A stretch of 64,000 bases of DNA from Methylobacteriaceae bacterium (GCA_020638135.1 JACKJE010000013.1:1-64000), one strand, 5' to 3'; positions 35,334-43,717 are shown, numbered from the stretch's first letter. Notes: generated by a model from the sequence alone, not told the origin. Numbers and translations are program-made.

Positions 35334-35363
35334 CGACGTCCTAGACCGCTAGACGAAGGGAGC
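35288..35363 (-). tRNA. tRNA-Glu (anticodon CTC), CCA encoded
   Basis: The minus strand folds as a tRNA of 76 bases. The acceptor stem GCTCCC... pairs with GGGAGC followed by discriminator G and an encoded CCA. The T arm GGGG-TTCGAGT-CCCC is canonical. The anticodon loop CTCTCAC puts CTC at positions 34-36, which reads GAG (Glu). Its 3' part is the integration target of the island. Confidence 0.95.
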
Positions 35364-35434
35364 GGAGCGCGGCCATGCGGCGCGCTGGCGGTTCTATAGA
35401 CTCAGGCGCCCGCGCGCACAAGGCTCTTGGCCAG

Positions 35435-36094
35435 CTAGCGGCGCGCGATGCGGGCGAGCGTGAACAGGCCGAGCGGATTGAGCTTGCGGCGCTCCGTCAG
35501 CACGACGTCGTCGCGGCCGGCGATCCAGTCGCCGATCACGCTCCAGGGGAATTCCGGACGCCAGCCGAGGTCGGCGGAGCGGCGGCCCATCCAGGCCTCG
35601 ATCGCCGCGATCGGGCCTTTTTCCGCACCGATGTGGTTGACCAGCACGATCTCGCCGCCGGGTTTCACGACGCGGGCCAGTTCGTTCAGCGTGGCGCGCG
35701 GATCTGGCACGACGGTCAGCACGAAGGGCGCAACCGCGCAATCGAAACTCGCATCGGGAAAGGCGAGGTTCATCGCGTCCATCTTGATGAGGCCCTCGAC
35801 ATTGCCGAGGCGCTCCTTGGTCACGCGATCCTGCGCGCGCTTCAGCATGGGTTCGGACAGATCGACGCCGACGAGACGTGTCGTGCGCGAAAACATCGGC
35901 AGCTCGAGGCCGGTGCCGACGCCAACGTCGAGCACGCGCCCGTTTTCGCGCGAAGCTGCTGCTGCGGCGGCCTTGCGGCCGGGTTTCATGATGGCGGCGA
36001 AGACGAGATCGTAGACCGGCGCCCAGCGCGCATAGGCTTCCTCGACGTTGGCATTGTCGATGGCGGCGAGCGTCTCGGCGCGCTGGCTCGTCAT
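35435..36094 (-). CDS. Class I SAM-dependent methyltransferase (UbiE/PmtA-like)
   Basis: 219 residues. AdoMet-binding motif I is VLDVGVGTGLELP at about residue 54, followed by VGVDLSEPMLKRA and later VLTVVPDPRATLNELARVVKPGG, all typical of UbiE-related enzymes. The opening YARWAPVYDLVF resembles the rhizobial-type phosphatidylethanolamine N-methyltransferase (PmtA), which makes phosphatidylcholine, so that substrate is the best guess; a quinone or small-molecule methyltransferase is possible. It lies 4 bp after mnmA on the same strand. Confidence 0.85.
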   Translation of the reverse strand: MTSQRAETLAAIDNANVEEAYARWAPVYDLVFAAIMKPGRKAAAAAASRENGRVLDVGVGTGLELPMFSRTTRLVGVDLSEPMLKRAQDRVTKERLGNVEGLIKMDAMNLAFPDASFDCAVAPFVLTVVPDPRATLNELARVVKPGGEIVLVNHIGAEKGPIAAIEAWMGRRSADLGWRPEFPWSVIGDWIAGRDDVVLTERRKLNPLGLFTLARIARR

Positions 36095-36098
36095 GTGT

Positions 36099-37304
36099 TC
36101 AACGGCCTGCTGCGGCGGTCAGCGGCTCCGCGGCCGGCGCGACGGTCCAGGCGGGTTCGGTCGCGCGGATCGCGCCGCCGCCGAGCACGCGCGCGTCGGC
36201 GTCGGCGCTTTCGTAGAAGACGCAGGCCTGCCCGGGCGAGACGCCGGATTCGTCCTCGCTGAAGACGACCTTCACTTCATCGCCCTCGGCGAAGAGCAGC
36301 GCGGGCGCCGGCGCGCGGGTCGAGCGGACGCGGGCCGCGATCGGCAGGCCGGCATGCGGCAGCGCATCCAGTTCGCCCGGGCCGATCCAGTTGACGTCGC
36401 GCAGCAGCGCGGCGTGGGCGAGCAGGGCGGCGCGCGGGCCGACGATGACGCGCGCATTGGCGGCGTCGATGCGCACGACATAGAGCGGCTCGCTCAGCGC
36501 CGCCTTGGCGCCGAGGCCGAGGCCGCGACGCTGGCCGACCGTGTAGTGAATGACGCCGGCGTGGCGGCCGAGTATGCGGCCGTCGACATGGACGATGTCG
36601 CCGGGACGCACGGCGCCGGGCTGCAGCTTTTCGAGCAGATCGGTGTAGCGGCCCTGCGGCACGAAGCAGATGTCCTGGCTGTCGTGCTTTTCGGCGACCG
36701 CCAGCCCGAACTTGCGCGCGAGTTCGCGCACCTCCGCCTTCTCGTAGACGCCGAGCGGAAAGCGCAGCAGGTCGAGCTGCGCGCGCGTGGTGGCGTAGAG
36801 GAAATAGCTTTGATCGCGCGCGGCTTCCTTCGCGCGGAAAAGCGCGCGATGGCCAGAACCGTCGGGCTTGGAGACGATGTAGTGGCCGGTCGCCAGAACA
36901 TCGGCGCCGAGATCGCGCGCGGTGTCGAAGAGATCAGCGAATTTGATGTGCTGATTGCAGGCGACGCAGGGCACGGGCGTCTCGCCGGTCGCGTAGCTCT
37001 CGGCGAAGGGATCGATCACCTTCTCGCGGAACTTGCTCTCGTAATCGAGCACGTAATGGGGAATGCCGAGGCGGGCGGCGACCTGGCGGGCGTCGTGAAT
37101 GTCCTGTCCCGCGCAGCAGGCGCCGGGGCGATGGGTGGCCTCGCCGTGATCGTAGAGCTGCAGCGTCACGCCGATGACGTCATAGCCCTCGGCCTTGAGC
37201 AGCGCGGCGACGACGGAGGAATCGACGCCGCCGGACATGGCGACGACGACGCGCGTGTCGGCCGGCGCCTTGGGCAGGTCGAGCGAGTTCAACGGACGGG
37301 TCAT
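36099..37304 (-). CDS. mnmA: tRNA-specific 2-thiouridylase MnmA
   Basis: 401 residues, usual length. The PP-loop ATPase motif MSGGVDSSV is at about residue 23; ETPVPCVACNQHIKF carries the first catalytic cysteine and HDSQDICFVPQG the second, and the central HYTVGQRRGLGLG motif is present. MnmA thiolates U34 of tRNA-Lys, -Gln and -Glu(UUC) in the cytoplasm, with sulfur relayed from IscS. It shares a strand with the methyltransferase downstream. The nearby tRNA-Glu has C34 and is not itself a substrate. Confidence 0.97.
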   Translation of the reverse strand: MTRPLNSLDLPKAPADTRVVVAMSGGVDSSVVAALLKAEGYDVIGVTLQLYDHGEATHRPGACCAGQDIHDARQVAARLGIPHYVLDYESKFREKVIDPFAESYATGETPVPCVACNQHIKFADLFDTARDLGADVLATGHYIVSKPDGSGHRALFRAKEAARDQSYFLYATTRAQLDLLRFPLGVYEKAEVRELARKFGLAVAEKHDSQDICFVPQGRYTDLLEKLQPGAVRPGDIVHVDGRILGRHAGVIHYTVGQRRGLGLGAKAALSEPLYVVRIDAANARVIVGPRAALLAHAALLRDVNWIGPGELDALPHAGLPIAARVRSTRAPAPALLFAEGDEVKVVFSEDESGVSPGQACVFYESADADARVLGGGAIRATEPAWTVAPAAEPLTAAAGR

Positions 37305-37386
37305 GCGCGGTCTATGTAGCGCAGTCCGGGGCGAATTGCATCTGGCCGCCCGTTGCGGTCGCGCCCGGACCGGGCGACGCCCTGCT

Positions 37387-38103
37387 CTATGCCGGCAGAA
37401 CGACCACCTTCGTCTTGACCGGCGTCCGCTCGTAGAGGTCGATCATGTCCTGCGTCAGCAGGCCGGTGCAGCCGCTCGTCAGGTTGGTGCCGATCGTCTC
37501 GGGGTCGCTGGTCGAATAGATCGTGTAGAGCGTGTAGCGGCCGTTCTGGTAGAGATAGAGCGTGCGGGCGCCGAGCGGATTGTCGAGCCCCGGCGCCATG
37601 CCGCCGGCATATTTGGCCGCTTCCGGCTGCCGCTTGATCATTTCCTTGGGCGGCGTCCAGATCGGCCATTCCGCCTTGCGCCCGACATAGGCGTCGCCGC
37701 TCCACAGGAAGCCCTCGCGGCCGACATTGGCGCCATAGCGCGTGGCGTTGCCGTCGCCTTCGATGCGGTAGACGTAGTACTTGCCGGGGTCGACGATGAT
37801 CGTGCCGGGCGCTTCCTTGGTCTCGAAGCGCACGGTCCGGCGCCAGTATTTCGGGTCGACCTTGCTGATGTCGGCGGCAGGAATCTTGAATTTCTTGTCG
37901 TCGACCAGGCCGTACATTTTCTCGGCCTCGGCGAGGCTCATGCCGTCGGTCGCCATGCAGCCGCCGAGCCCCACGACGCCGAGACCGGCGGCGGCGCCGG
38001 ACAGGAAGGACCGGCGATCGAGACGACCCGTCCGGGCGCCCCAGCTTCCGTCGCCGGCGTCGATCATCCTGCGGTTCGAGATCGCTTTTCTGAAATTTTC
38101 CAT
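37387..38103 (-). CDS. YkuD-like L,D-transpeptidase family lipoprotein with altered active site
   Basis: 238 residues from the ATG at 38103. The signal carries a twin-arginine (DRRSFLSG) and a lipobox (LGGC), so it is probably a Tat-exported lipoprotein. The YkuD domain covers about residues 90-238 and ends with TSGCTGLLTQDMIDLYER. In active L,D-transpeptidases this region reads IHG...SGCIR; here the His position is Tyr (TIYSTSD) and the Arg is absent, while the Cys remains. Family members cross-link peptidoglycan or attach lipoproteins; activity of this one is doubtful or uses another base. Upstream ATG at 38184 is unlikely because it would bury the signal. Confidence 0.85.
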   Translation of the reverse strand: MENFRKAISNRRMIDAGDGSWGARTGRLDRRSFLSGAAAGLGVVGLGGCMATDGMSLAEAEKMYGLVDDKKFKIPAADISKVDPKYWRRTVRFETKEAPGTIIVDPGKYYVYRIEGDGNATRYGANVGREGFLWSGDAYVGRKAEWPIWTPPKEMIKRQPEAAKYAGGMAPGLDNPLGARTLYLYQNGRYTLYTIYSTSDPETIGTNLTSGCTGLLTQDMIDLYERTPVKTKVVVLPA

Positions 38104-38233
38104 GTCCTGTCGCCCGTTACGCCGGCACAAGCCCGCTGAACTGTTTGCCCGGCGGACATTGCCGTCACACGGCTCGATTGGCAAGTTCGGGCGGCTCTCG
38201 GCGAAAGACGTCCGCTCGCGTCGGCGGGCGGCC

Positions 38234-38878
38234 CTACGCCGCTACCGCCTTGCGCACGGCCATTTCCACGATGTTGGACGCGCCCTGACGCATCAGGCCG
38301 AGCGCATCGGTTTCCGCGCTGGCGAAATGGCCCGACAGCACGAGCTGGGCGACGCCGTGGCTGTAGGCCCAGACCTGGAGCGCGAGATCGCGGGCGCCGG
38401 CGTCCGGGGCGCCGTATTGGCGCAGCACTGCGGCGCAGGCATGGTGGATCATGGCGAGCGCGCGGTCCGCAGCAGCGCCCGAAGTCGGCGTGTTGAGCGC
38501 CTGCACATTGCCGAACATTGCCGAATAGAGGCCGGGCTCCTGCCGGGCGAAGGCCAGATAGGCTTCGCCCATGCGCCGGAAGGCCGCCACTGCGTCCGGC
38601 CGGCCATTGTCCCAGGCCTGCTCGAGCTTCTGGCCGAAGGTCTCGAAGCCGCGCCGGGCAAGTTCGCTCATCAACTCGTTGCGGTCGGCGAAGTGGCGGT
38701 AGGGCGCGGCCGCGGTCACGCCAACGCGCTTGGCCGCCTCCGACAGGGTGAAGCCGGCAGGCCCACGCTCGGCGACGAGACCGCGCGCGGCTTCCAAAAG
38801 CGCGTCCTTCAGACGGCCATGGTGATAGCCGCGCCGGGGCCCGCAGAAATTGTTCCGGTCGGTCATGTTAAAGGACAT
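38234..38878 (-). CDS. TetR/AcrR family transcriptional regulator
   Basis: 214 residues. N-terminal HTH: RLKDALLEAARGLVAERGPAGFTLSEAAKRVGVTAAAPYRHFADRNELM, close to the TetR consensus. The C-terminal domain has the WAYSHGVAQL feature of the TetR_C_33/WHG subgroup. A second ATG 12 bp downstream (38866) is possible. A perfect 22-bp palindrome lies 69 bp upstream of the start and may be its operator. Neighbours give no ligand; 130 bp separate it from the transpeptidase gene downstream. Confidence 0.9.
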   Translation of the reverse strand: MSFNMTDRNNFCGPRRGYHHGRLKDALLEAARGLVAERGPAGFTLSEAAKRVGVTAAAPYRHFADRNELMSELARRGFETFGQKLEQAWDNGRPDAVAAFRRMGEAYLAFARQEPGLYSAMFGNVQALNTPTSGAAADRALAMIHHACAAVLRQYGAPDAGARDLALQVWAYSHGVAQLVLSGHFASAETDALGLMRQGASNIVEMAVRKAVAA

Positions 38879-38946
38879 AACACCGTTGCGCCCTATTTGC
38901 GAGCGTGGCGCGCGGGCTGGTTGAAAAATGGGCGCCCTGACGCAAT

Positions 38947-38968
38947 CTTCTTCGCATATGCGAAGAAG
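38947..38968. promoter_or_regulatory. Perfect 22-bp palindrome upstream of the TetR gene
   Basis: CTTCTTCGCA followed by its exact mirror around the central TA, with no mismatch in 22 bases. The size and symmetry suit a TetR-family dimer operator, so autoregulation of the gene at 38878 is likely. No T-rich tract follows either side, so it is not a simple terminator. Confidence 0.6.
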
Positions 38969-39051
38969 TCGTGCTTCGTCGCAGCATGGGCGGAAGCTAT
39001 TCTTAACGAATTGGTGACAAACCGAGGGTGGACCGCCGCCGGTCCGATCCT

Positions 39052-39102
39052 AGAGCGCGCGGCGAAAAAGTGGACGCCGGTTTTTCGCGAAGCGCGCGCT
39101 CT
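39052..39102. repeat. Rhizobial-type intergenic palindromic repeat
   Basis: AGAGCGCGCG at the left pairs with CGCGCGCTCT at the right, and GCGAAAAA with TTTTTCGC inside. The middle GAAAAAGTGGACGCCGGTTTTTC resembles the GAAAAGTGG-ACCGGTTTTC core of intergenic repeats common in Hyphomicrobiales genomes. A single copy is in this window. Confidence 0.65.
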
Positions 39103-39129
39103 ACGCTTTGACATCGATCAGCTTTGCCG

Positions 39130-39153
39130 CACTTGAGCGATTCCGCTCAAGTG
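39130..39153. repeat. Perfect 10-bp stem-loop CACTTGAGCG/CGCTCAAGTG
   Basis: Ten-base arms with a 4-base ATTC loop, just before the small frame at 39179. It may belong with the neighbouring intergenic repeat, or act on expression of the small gene. No T-tract follows. Confidence 0.6.
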
Positions 39154-39178
39154 CAGGCTGATCTAGAGGAGACCGACG

Positions 39179-39262
39179 ATGGCCATGACCCGCACCCTCG
39201 ATCTTCTTGCCGTCTGCGCCGCCTGCGCCATGGTCGTGAGCGCCGTCGTCGCGGCCTGGTAA
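39179..39262 (+). CDS. Possible 27-residue hydrophobic peptide
   Basis: ATG at 39179 with AGAGGAG 7-9 bases upstream opens a 27-codon frame (MAMTRTLDLLAVCAACAMVV, ending in AVVAAW) and stops at TAA 39260. The peptide is one short hydrophobic helix with two cysteines, as expected of a small membrane protein. The good ribosome site and the composition support it, but the size is at the edge of what can be claimed. Confidence 0.45.
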   Translation: MAMTRTLDLLAVCAACAMVVSAVVAAW

Positions 39263-39383
39263 GGCCGTTTTGTAAAATTTCGCGCGCCGCAGGATGGAAT
39301 CGCCCAAGGCGGCGCTTGCGGTTTGACTGGTCTCCTCCCCATATTGTCGCGGTCGCGCCCCGCAAGGGCGTGGGGAGGATTGC

Positions 39384-40370
39384 ATGAAGTTTCGGAAATT
39401 CGCCTTGTTCGCCGCCCTGGCGGCGGCCTTGTCGGTTGGCGCGGTCGACGCCTATGCGCGCCCGGGCGGCGGTTCGTCCTTCGGCAGCCGCGGCTCCAAG
39501 ACTTTTTCCGCGCCCCCGTCGACGCGCACCGCGCCCGGCGCCGCCTCGCCGATCCAGCGTTCGGTCACGCCAAAGGCCAGCCCATCGACCCCCGCGACGA
39601 CGCAGCCCTCGCGGCCGGGCTTCGGCCGCGGCCTGATGGGCGGCCTGCTCGGCGGCCTTTTGGGCGCTGGCTTGTTCGGCATGCTGTTTGGCCATGGCAT
39701 GTTCGGCGGCCTCGGAGGGCTGACCTCGTTCCTCGGCCTGCTGCTGCAGATCGGCCTGATCGTGCTGCTCGTGCGCTTCGCCATGAATTTCTTCCGTAAC
39801 CGGCAGTCGGCGGGCGCTGCGCCTGGCGGCCCGCAAGGCGCCGCCTATGGCGGGCCGGCGCAAGGCGGCGGACTTGGCGGCGGGCTTGGCGGCGGCGCTC
39901 CCAATGCGGGCTTCGGCGGCGGTTTTGGCGGCCAGGGTCCGGTCGAGACCAAGCCGCTGCAGATCGTCCAGAGCGACTTTCAGGCGTTCGAGCGTCGCCT
40001 CGGCGAGGTGCAGGCGGCCTTTTCGGCCGAGGACATCGGCTCGCTGCGGCGCATCTGCACGCCGGAGATCGCGGCCAATCTCGAGCAGGAGATCGCCGAC
40101 AATTCCGCGCGCGGCCTCGTCAACAAGGTGACGGACGTCCGCCTGCTGCAAGGCGATCTTGCCGAGAGCTGGCGCGAGCCGGACGCCGATTACGCCACCG
40201 TCGCCATGCGCTTCGCGCTCAAGGACGTGATGGTGGAAAAGGCGACGGGCCGCATCGTTCCCGGCGCGTCGACGATCCCGGCGGAAGTCACGGAGCTGTG
40301 GACCTTCCGCCGTCAACCCGGCGCGGATTCTTCCGCCTGGGCGCTTTCGGCCATGCAGCAGGCGGCGTAA
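39384..40370 (+). CDS. Tim44/TimA-domain membrane protein
   Basis: 328 residues. It has an N-terminal hydrophobic signal or anchor (about 5-25), a Gly-rich region with a membrane stretch (GLMGGLLGGLLGAGLFGML and a second span near 115-135), a Gly/Pro-rich linker, then residues about 190-325 as a Tim44-like domain (SDFQAFERRLGEVQAAFSAED, VTELWTFRR). In alphaproteobacteria TimA-type proteins relate to mitochondrial Tim44 and are proposed to act at the inner membrane. The glycine-rich segment with an FGGGFGG pattern is low complexity. The following gene on the same strand lies 70 bp on. Confidence 0.85.
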   Translation: MKFRKFALFAALAAALSVGAVDAYARPGGGSSFGSRGSKTFSAPPSTRTAPGAASPIQRSVTPKASPSTPATTQPSRPGFGRGLMGGLLGGLLGAGLFGMLFGHGMFGGLGGLTSFLGLLLQIGLIVLLVRFAMNFFRNRQSAGAAPGGPQGAAYGGPAQGGGLGGGLGGGAPNAGFGGGFGGQGPVETKPLQIVQSDFQAFERRLGEVQAAFSAEDIGSLRRICTPEIAANLEQEIADNSARGLVNKVTDVRLLQGDLAESWREPDADYATVAMRFALKDVMVEKATGRIVPGASTIPAEVTELWTFRRQPGADSSAWALSAMQQAA

Positions 40371-40440
40371 ACTCGGCGTGCGCGGCGGTCATGTCGTGTC
40401 CGGTCGGCCACGCCCGGACGCCTTGGCGTTCGAGGACGCG

Positions 40441-41100
40441 ATGAACCAGATGCAGGACGCCGGACGCCATACGGAAGGCGAAAAGCCGCGCGCGCGCGAG
40501 CCGATCAGCCTGACGGCGGCGCTGCGTCGCGCGCGGCTCGAAAGCGCTGAGCGCGGCGATGCGCAGGAAGATCTGATGGGCGCGGCGATTGCGCGGCTCG
40601 ACCTGCTGCGCGAACAGCTCGAGCCCGTGTTCGCGCAATTGCCCGGGGATTGCGACCTGTTCGATCTCGGGCTGATCCAGGGCGAGAAGCCGCGGCTGTT
40701 CGTCGACATGATCGCCTTCGTCGAGCTGACGCGCGACCGGCGCGGCTTCCGCTTCCTGCAGGACACGCGCAACGGCCGGGTGCTCATCGCCGAAAGCGAG
40801 CAGATGGACGCGATCACGCAGGCCGTCGCCGATTATCTGGCGCGCCGATTGATCGAGCGCGAGAAGGCGCTGACAGCCGCGGCCAATCCGGCGATTGCGC
40901 CGCTGCGCGCCGTCGGCTCCGCCAGTGCGCCCGCGAGCGGCGTGCAGTCCGCGCCAGCGAGGCCGCCCCGCGAGCGTCGGGGATTTCTGCGCGTTCTCGC
41001 GCGTGTCTTCGCCTTTGTCATCGAGGTGATCGGCTCGGCCGTGTTCTTCGGCCTGCTGGCCGCCGGCGCCTGGTGGCTCTGGAAAACCTATCTCCACTGA
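40441..41100 (+). CDS. Conserved hypothetical membrane-anchored protein
   Basis: 219 residues from the ATG at 40441 (GAGGA upstream); an earlier GTG-type start at 40378 is possible. A charged, helical N-terminal half with EPISLTAALRRARLESAERGD, a middle stretch (FRFLQDTRNGRVLIAESE), and one C-terminal membrane span (about residues 195-215) followed by a 5-residue tail. I recall similar proteins of unknown role in Hyphomicrobiales. It may be co-transcribed with the Tim44-domain gene. Confidence 0.7.
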   Translation: MNQMQDAGRHTEGEKPRAREPISLTAALRRARLESAERGDAQEDLMGAAIARLDLLREQLEPVFAQLPGDCDLFDLGLIQGEKPRLFVDMIAFVELTRDRRGFRFLQDTRNGRVLIAESEQMDAITQAVADYLARRLIEREKALTAAANPAIAPLRAVGSASAPASGVQSAPARPPRERRGFLRVLARVFAFVIEVIGSAVFFGLLAAGAWWLWKTYLH

Positions 41101-41122
41101 CCGGGCGCTTGGCGGCGACCAA

Positions 41123-42010
41123 CTACAGCGCGATCGGGCCGAGATCGCCGATGGTCGCGCGGTCGTCCATCAGGCCGCGCGCCTGCGCGCCGATCGCAAA
41201 GCCTGTGCCTTCGCGCGCGATGCGGAACAGATTGTAGCCGGCGCGATGCGTGCGCGAGCCGCCGGCGGCCGACGCCGACGCGACGCCGACGACGGGCACG
41301 GGCCTGCGGTCGGGCCCGCGCAGATGCATGACCGACAGGCGATGGTTGTGCCCGTGGATGACGAGCTCGGCGCCGTGGCGCGCGATCAGCGTCTCGAAGG
41401 CGGCGGCGTCCATCAGACCGCGGCCGATCGAGGCGCCCGTCTTGTGTGGGGGATGGTGCAGCATGACGATACGCGCGAGGCCCCGCGCCTTCGTGTCGTC
41501 GAGCATGCGCCCGAGCGCTTCGCGCTGGCGTGCCCCCAGCTTGCCGGAGGCCATGAAAGGCGCGGTCGGGACGCCGGAGGAAAGACCGATCAGCGCGACA
41601 TCGCTTCTTACGCGCAGATAGGGATAGCCGGTCGCGCCATCGTCGCCCGCAGCCCATGGCGCGAAGGCGCGCGCGAGATGGTCGAGCGAGGAGCGCACAT
41701 AAGCGTCGTGATTGCCCGGCGTGAAACTCGCAAAATCAGGCGCGCCGATGTTCCGCATCACGCTTTTCGCGAGTTCGAATTCCTGGGGCAGGCCGATATT
41801 GGCGAGATCGCCGGTCACCGCGATGTGGTCGGGTTCTTGCGTGTGGATGTCGGCGATGAGGGACGCCAGCACATCCATGTTGTGCACATGCGCGCGCGAG
41901 CGCTCCCAGTTGAACCAGCCGGTCAGCCGCTTGCCCGCGAGGTCCCGCGCGCGCGGGCGGGGGAGCGGGCCGAGGTGCAGGTCGGAGAGATGGGCGAGGA
42001 GGAAGGGCAC
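41123..42010 (-). CDS. Metallophosphoesterase
   Basis: 295 residues of the calcineurin-like fold. All metal-binding blocks are visible: LAHLSDLHLGP (DxH), VTGDLANIG (GD), TPGNHDAYV (GNHD), MLHHPPHKTG (second His) and VIHGHNHRLS (GHxH). Such enzymes hydrolyse phosphodiesters, nucleotides or phosphoproteins; the cyclic nucleotide type (CpdA-like) is one option. It is convergent with the preceding gene, 22 bp between stops. Confidence 0.92.
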   Translation of the reverse strand: MPFLLAHLSDLHLGPLPRPRARDLAGKRLTGWFNWERSRAHVHNMDVLASLIADIHTQEPDHIAVTGDLANIGLPQEFELAKSVMRNIGAPDFASFTPGNHDAYVRSSLDHLARAFAPWAAGDDGATGYPYLRVRSDVALIGLSSGVPTAPFMASGKLGARQREALGRMLDDTKARGLARIVMLHHPPHKTGASIGRGLMDAAAFETLIARHGAELVIHGHNHRLSVMHLRGPDRRPVPVVGVASASAAGGSRTHRAGYNLFRIAREGTGFAIGAQARGLMDDRATIGDLGPIAL

Positions 42011-42194
42011 GGACCTTATCTAACGCGACACGCCAGCCGGGGCGAGCGCGCGGAGCGCCAGCGAGGCCAAAGGGGCATGCGCGCGACACGCGCGCTGACA
42101 TTTGCGACGAGCGGTCGGAAAATTGATCCCTCTCATGGAGGCGGTCGCCCGCTTTGCTAGAGTGCGCGCGATGGCCGACAATGAGGCGCTGCGC

Positions 42195-42614
42195 ATGTCA
42201 AATCGCCTGATCGTTTGCGGGTTCTCCGCCGCCATGCTTCTGACCGGTCTGAACACGCCGGCGCAGGCGTCGCTGCCCGTGCCATATGCGATTGTCGGCT
42301 GCGTCGCGAAGGGCGTGTTTCGCAGCCAGGGATTCGCAGACCGCAATCTTTCTCATCCAGCCAGCAAGGCCATCGAAGGAAAGACCGTCCGCGTCGAAGG
42401 CCGGCTGTCCCCGGGCGATCGTTTCCGCGCGACCTCCGTCTATATCGTCGATGCGCGCTGCCGCCCGGAACTCCACAAGCGCTATTTTCTTTGCCAGCCG
42501 TGCAGGACCCTGCCCGGCATGCCGGAAACGATGGCGCCGCGACAGCCTGGAACTGAAGTCAGGTTGCCGCCCGCCGCGATCGACGAATTCGACAATCTCA
42601 GCCGCGGCCGTTGA
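42195..42614 (+). CDS. Secreted hypothetical protein
   Basis: 139 residues from the ATG at 42195, which begins a typical signal peptide (MSNRLIVCGFSAAMLLTGLN, cleavage near QAS). The mature part has four cysteines (GCVAKG, DARCRP, FLCQPC) able to form two disulfides or bind a metal. A beta-rich middle section (KTVRVEGRLSPGDRF) recalls a small OB-like fold. The function is unknown. An upstream ATG at 42171 or 42102 would place the hydrophobic stretch internally and is less likely. Confidence 0.7.
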   Translation: MSNRLIVCGFSAAMLLTGLNTPAQASLPVPYAIVGCVAKGVFRSQGFADRNLSHPASKAIEGKTVRVEGRLSPGDRFRATSVYIVDARCRPELHKRYFLCQPCRTLPGMPETMAPRQPGTEVRLPPAAIDEFDNLSRGR

Positions 42615-42634
42615 GCGCGATCGCCGGCAGCCCC

Positions 42635-43606
42635 TCACGCCCCGCCGATCAAAATCCCCGCCGCCAGCACGATCACGCCGCCGAGCACGATCTGGAAGAC
42701 CGCCTGCAGGAAAGGCGTGTCCATGTATTTGGCGCGGATGAAGGCGATGGCCCAGAGTTCGACGAAGACCACCGCGCCGGCGATGCCGGTGGCGATCCAG
42801 AAGGAATTCGGCCAGCTGTCGGGCACGAGATAGGGGATCGTGTGGCCGAGGCCGCCGAGCGTGGTCATTGCGCCACAGACGGCGCCGCGCAGCCAGGGCG
42901 AGCCGCGGCCGGTGAGCGAACCGTCGTCCGACAGGGCTTCCGCAAAACCCATGGAAATGCCGGCGCCAATGGATGCGGCGAGGCCGACCAGAAACGTCTC
43001 CCAATTGTGATGCGTGGCGAAGGCCGCCGCAAACAAGGGCGCGAGCGTCGAGACCGAGCCATCCATCAGGCCCGCGAGGCCCGGCTGCACATATTGCAGC
43101 ACGAACAGGCGATGGCGCGTGCGGTCTTCTTCTTCGCGCGCGTCGGGCGTGAGGTTGTCGGCCTGCAGCTTGCCGGCCAGTTTCTCGTGGCCCTGCTCGG
43201 CCAGCGCGAGTTCGCCGAGCAGCTTGCGCGTGTCGATGTCGGTCGCCCGTTCGGCGGCGAGCTGGTAGTAGCGCGCGGCCTGGGCCTCCATCACCTCGGC
43301 CTCGTCGCGGATGCGCTCGAGCGGGAGATTCTTGGTCAGCCAGATCGGGCGGCGCTTGAGCGTACCTTTCACATCCTCGCGGCGGATCGGCGGCAGCACG
43401 TCGCCGAAGCGGCGCTTGTACTGGGCGAGCAGCATGTCGCGATGGGTGTGCTCGACCTCGGCCATATGGCGGAACGTTTTGGCGGAGGCGGGATAGCGCT
43501 CGTCGAGATCTTCGGCGAAAGCGAAATAGATGCGCGCGTCCTCTTCTTCTGACGCAATGGCGATGGCGAGAATTTCGCGCTCGCTGAGGTCGGCAAAGGA
43601 TTTCAA
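42635..43606 (-). CDS. mbfA: Membrane-bound ferritin-like iron exporter (MbfA type)
   Basis: 323 residues. Residues 1-165 are a ferritin-like four-helix domain with Glu/His ligands (EREILAIAIASEEEDARIYFAFAED, then HMAEVEHTHRDM, and a later EAEVMEAQAARYYQLA). Residues about 175-323 are a VIT1/CCC1-type transporter with about five spans (LQYVQPGLAGLMDGSVSTLAP). In Agrobacterium and Bradyrhizobium, MbfA exports iron and protects from iron and peroxide stress, and Irr represses it. The sequence here matches that architecture. A partial inverted repeat lies upstream (43635-43658). An FTR1 iron-uptake operon lies about 2.5 kb away. Confidence 0.92.
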   Translation of the reverse strand: MKSFADLSEREILAIAIASEEEDARIYFAFAEDLDERYPASAKTFRHMAEVEHTHRDMLLAQYKRRFGDVLPPIRREDVKGTLKRRPIWLTKNLPLERIRDEAEVMEAQAARYYQLAAERATDIDTRKLLGELALAEQGHEKLAGKLQADNLTPDAREEEDRTRHRLFVLQYVQPGLAGLMDGSVSTLAPLFAAAFATHHNWETFLVGLAASIGAGISMGFAEALSDDGSLTGRGSPWLRGAVCGAMTTLGGLGHTIPYLVPDSWPNSFWIATGIAGAVVFVELWAIAFIRAKYMDTPFLQAVFQIVLGGVIVLAAGILIGGA

Positions 43607-43717
43607 GGGAACTCCGCGAAACCGGATTGGCGTGAATTTCGAAAGGTTTTAGGAAATTGTGGCGGCCGTGGCCAGTCGGCGACGAGCGCGCCCATCCCGC
43701 GAAAGGACCTGCGCCAG

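Noticed and set aside
39052..39153. Transposon or IS end from the inverted repeats
   Set aside because: No transposase and no target-site duplication; better explained as intergenic palindromic repeats.
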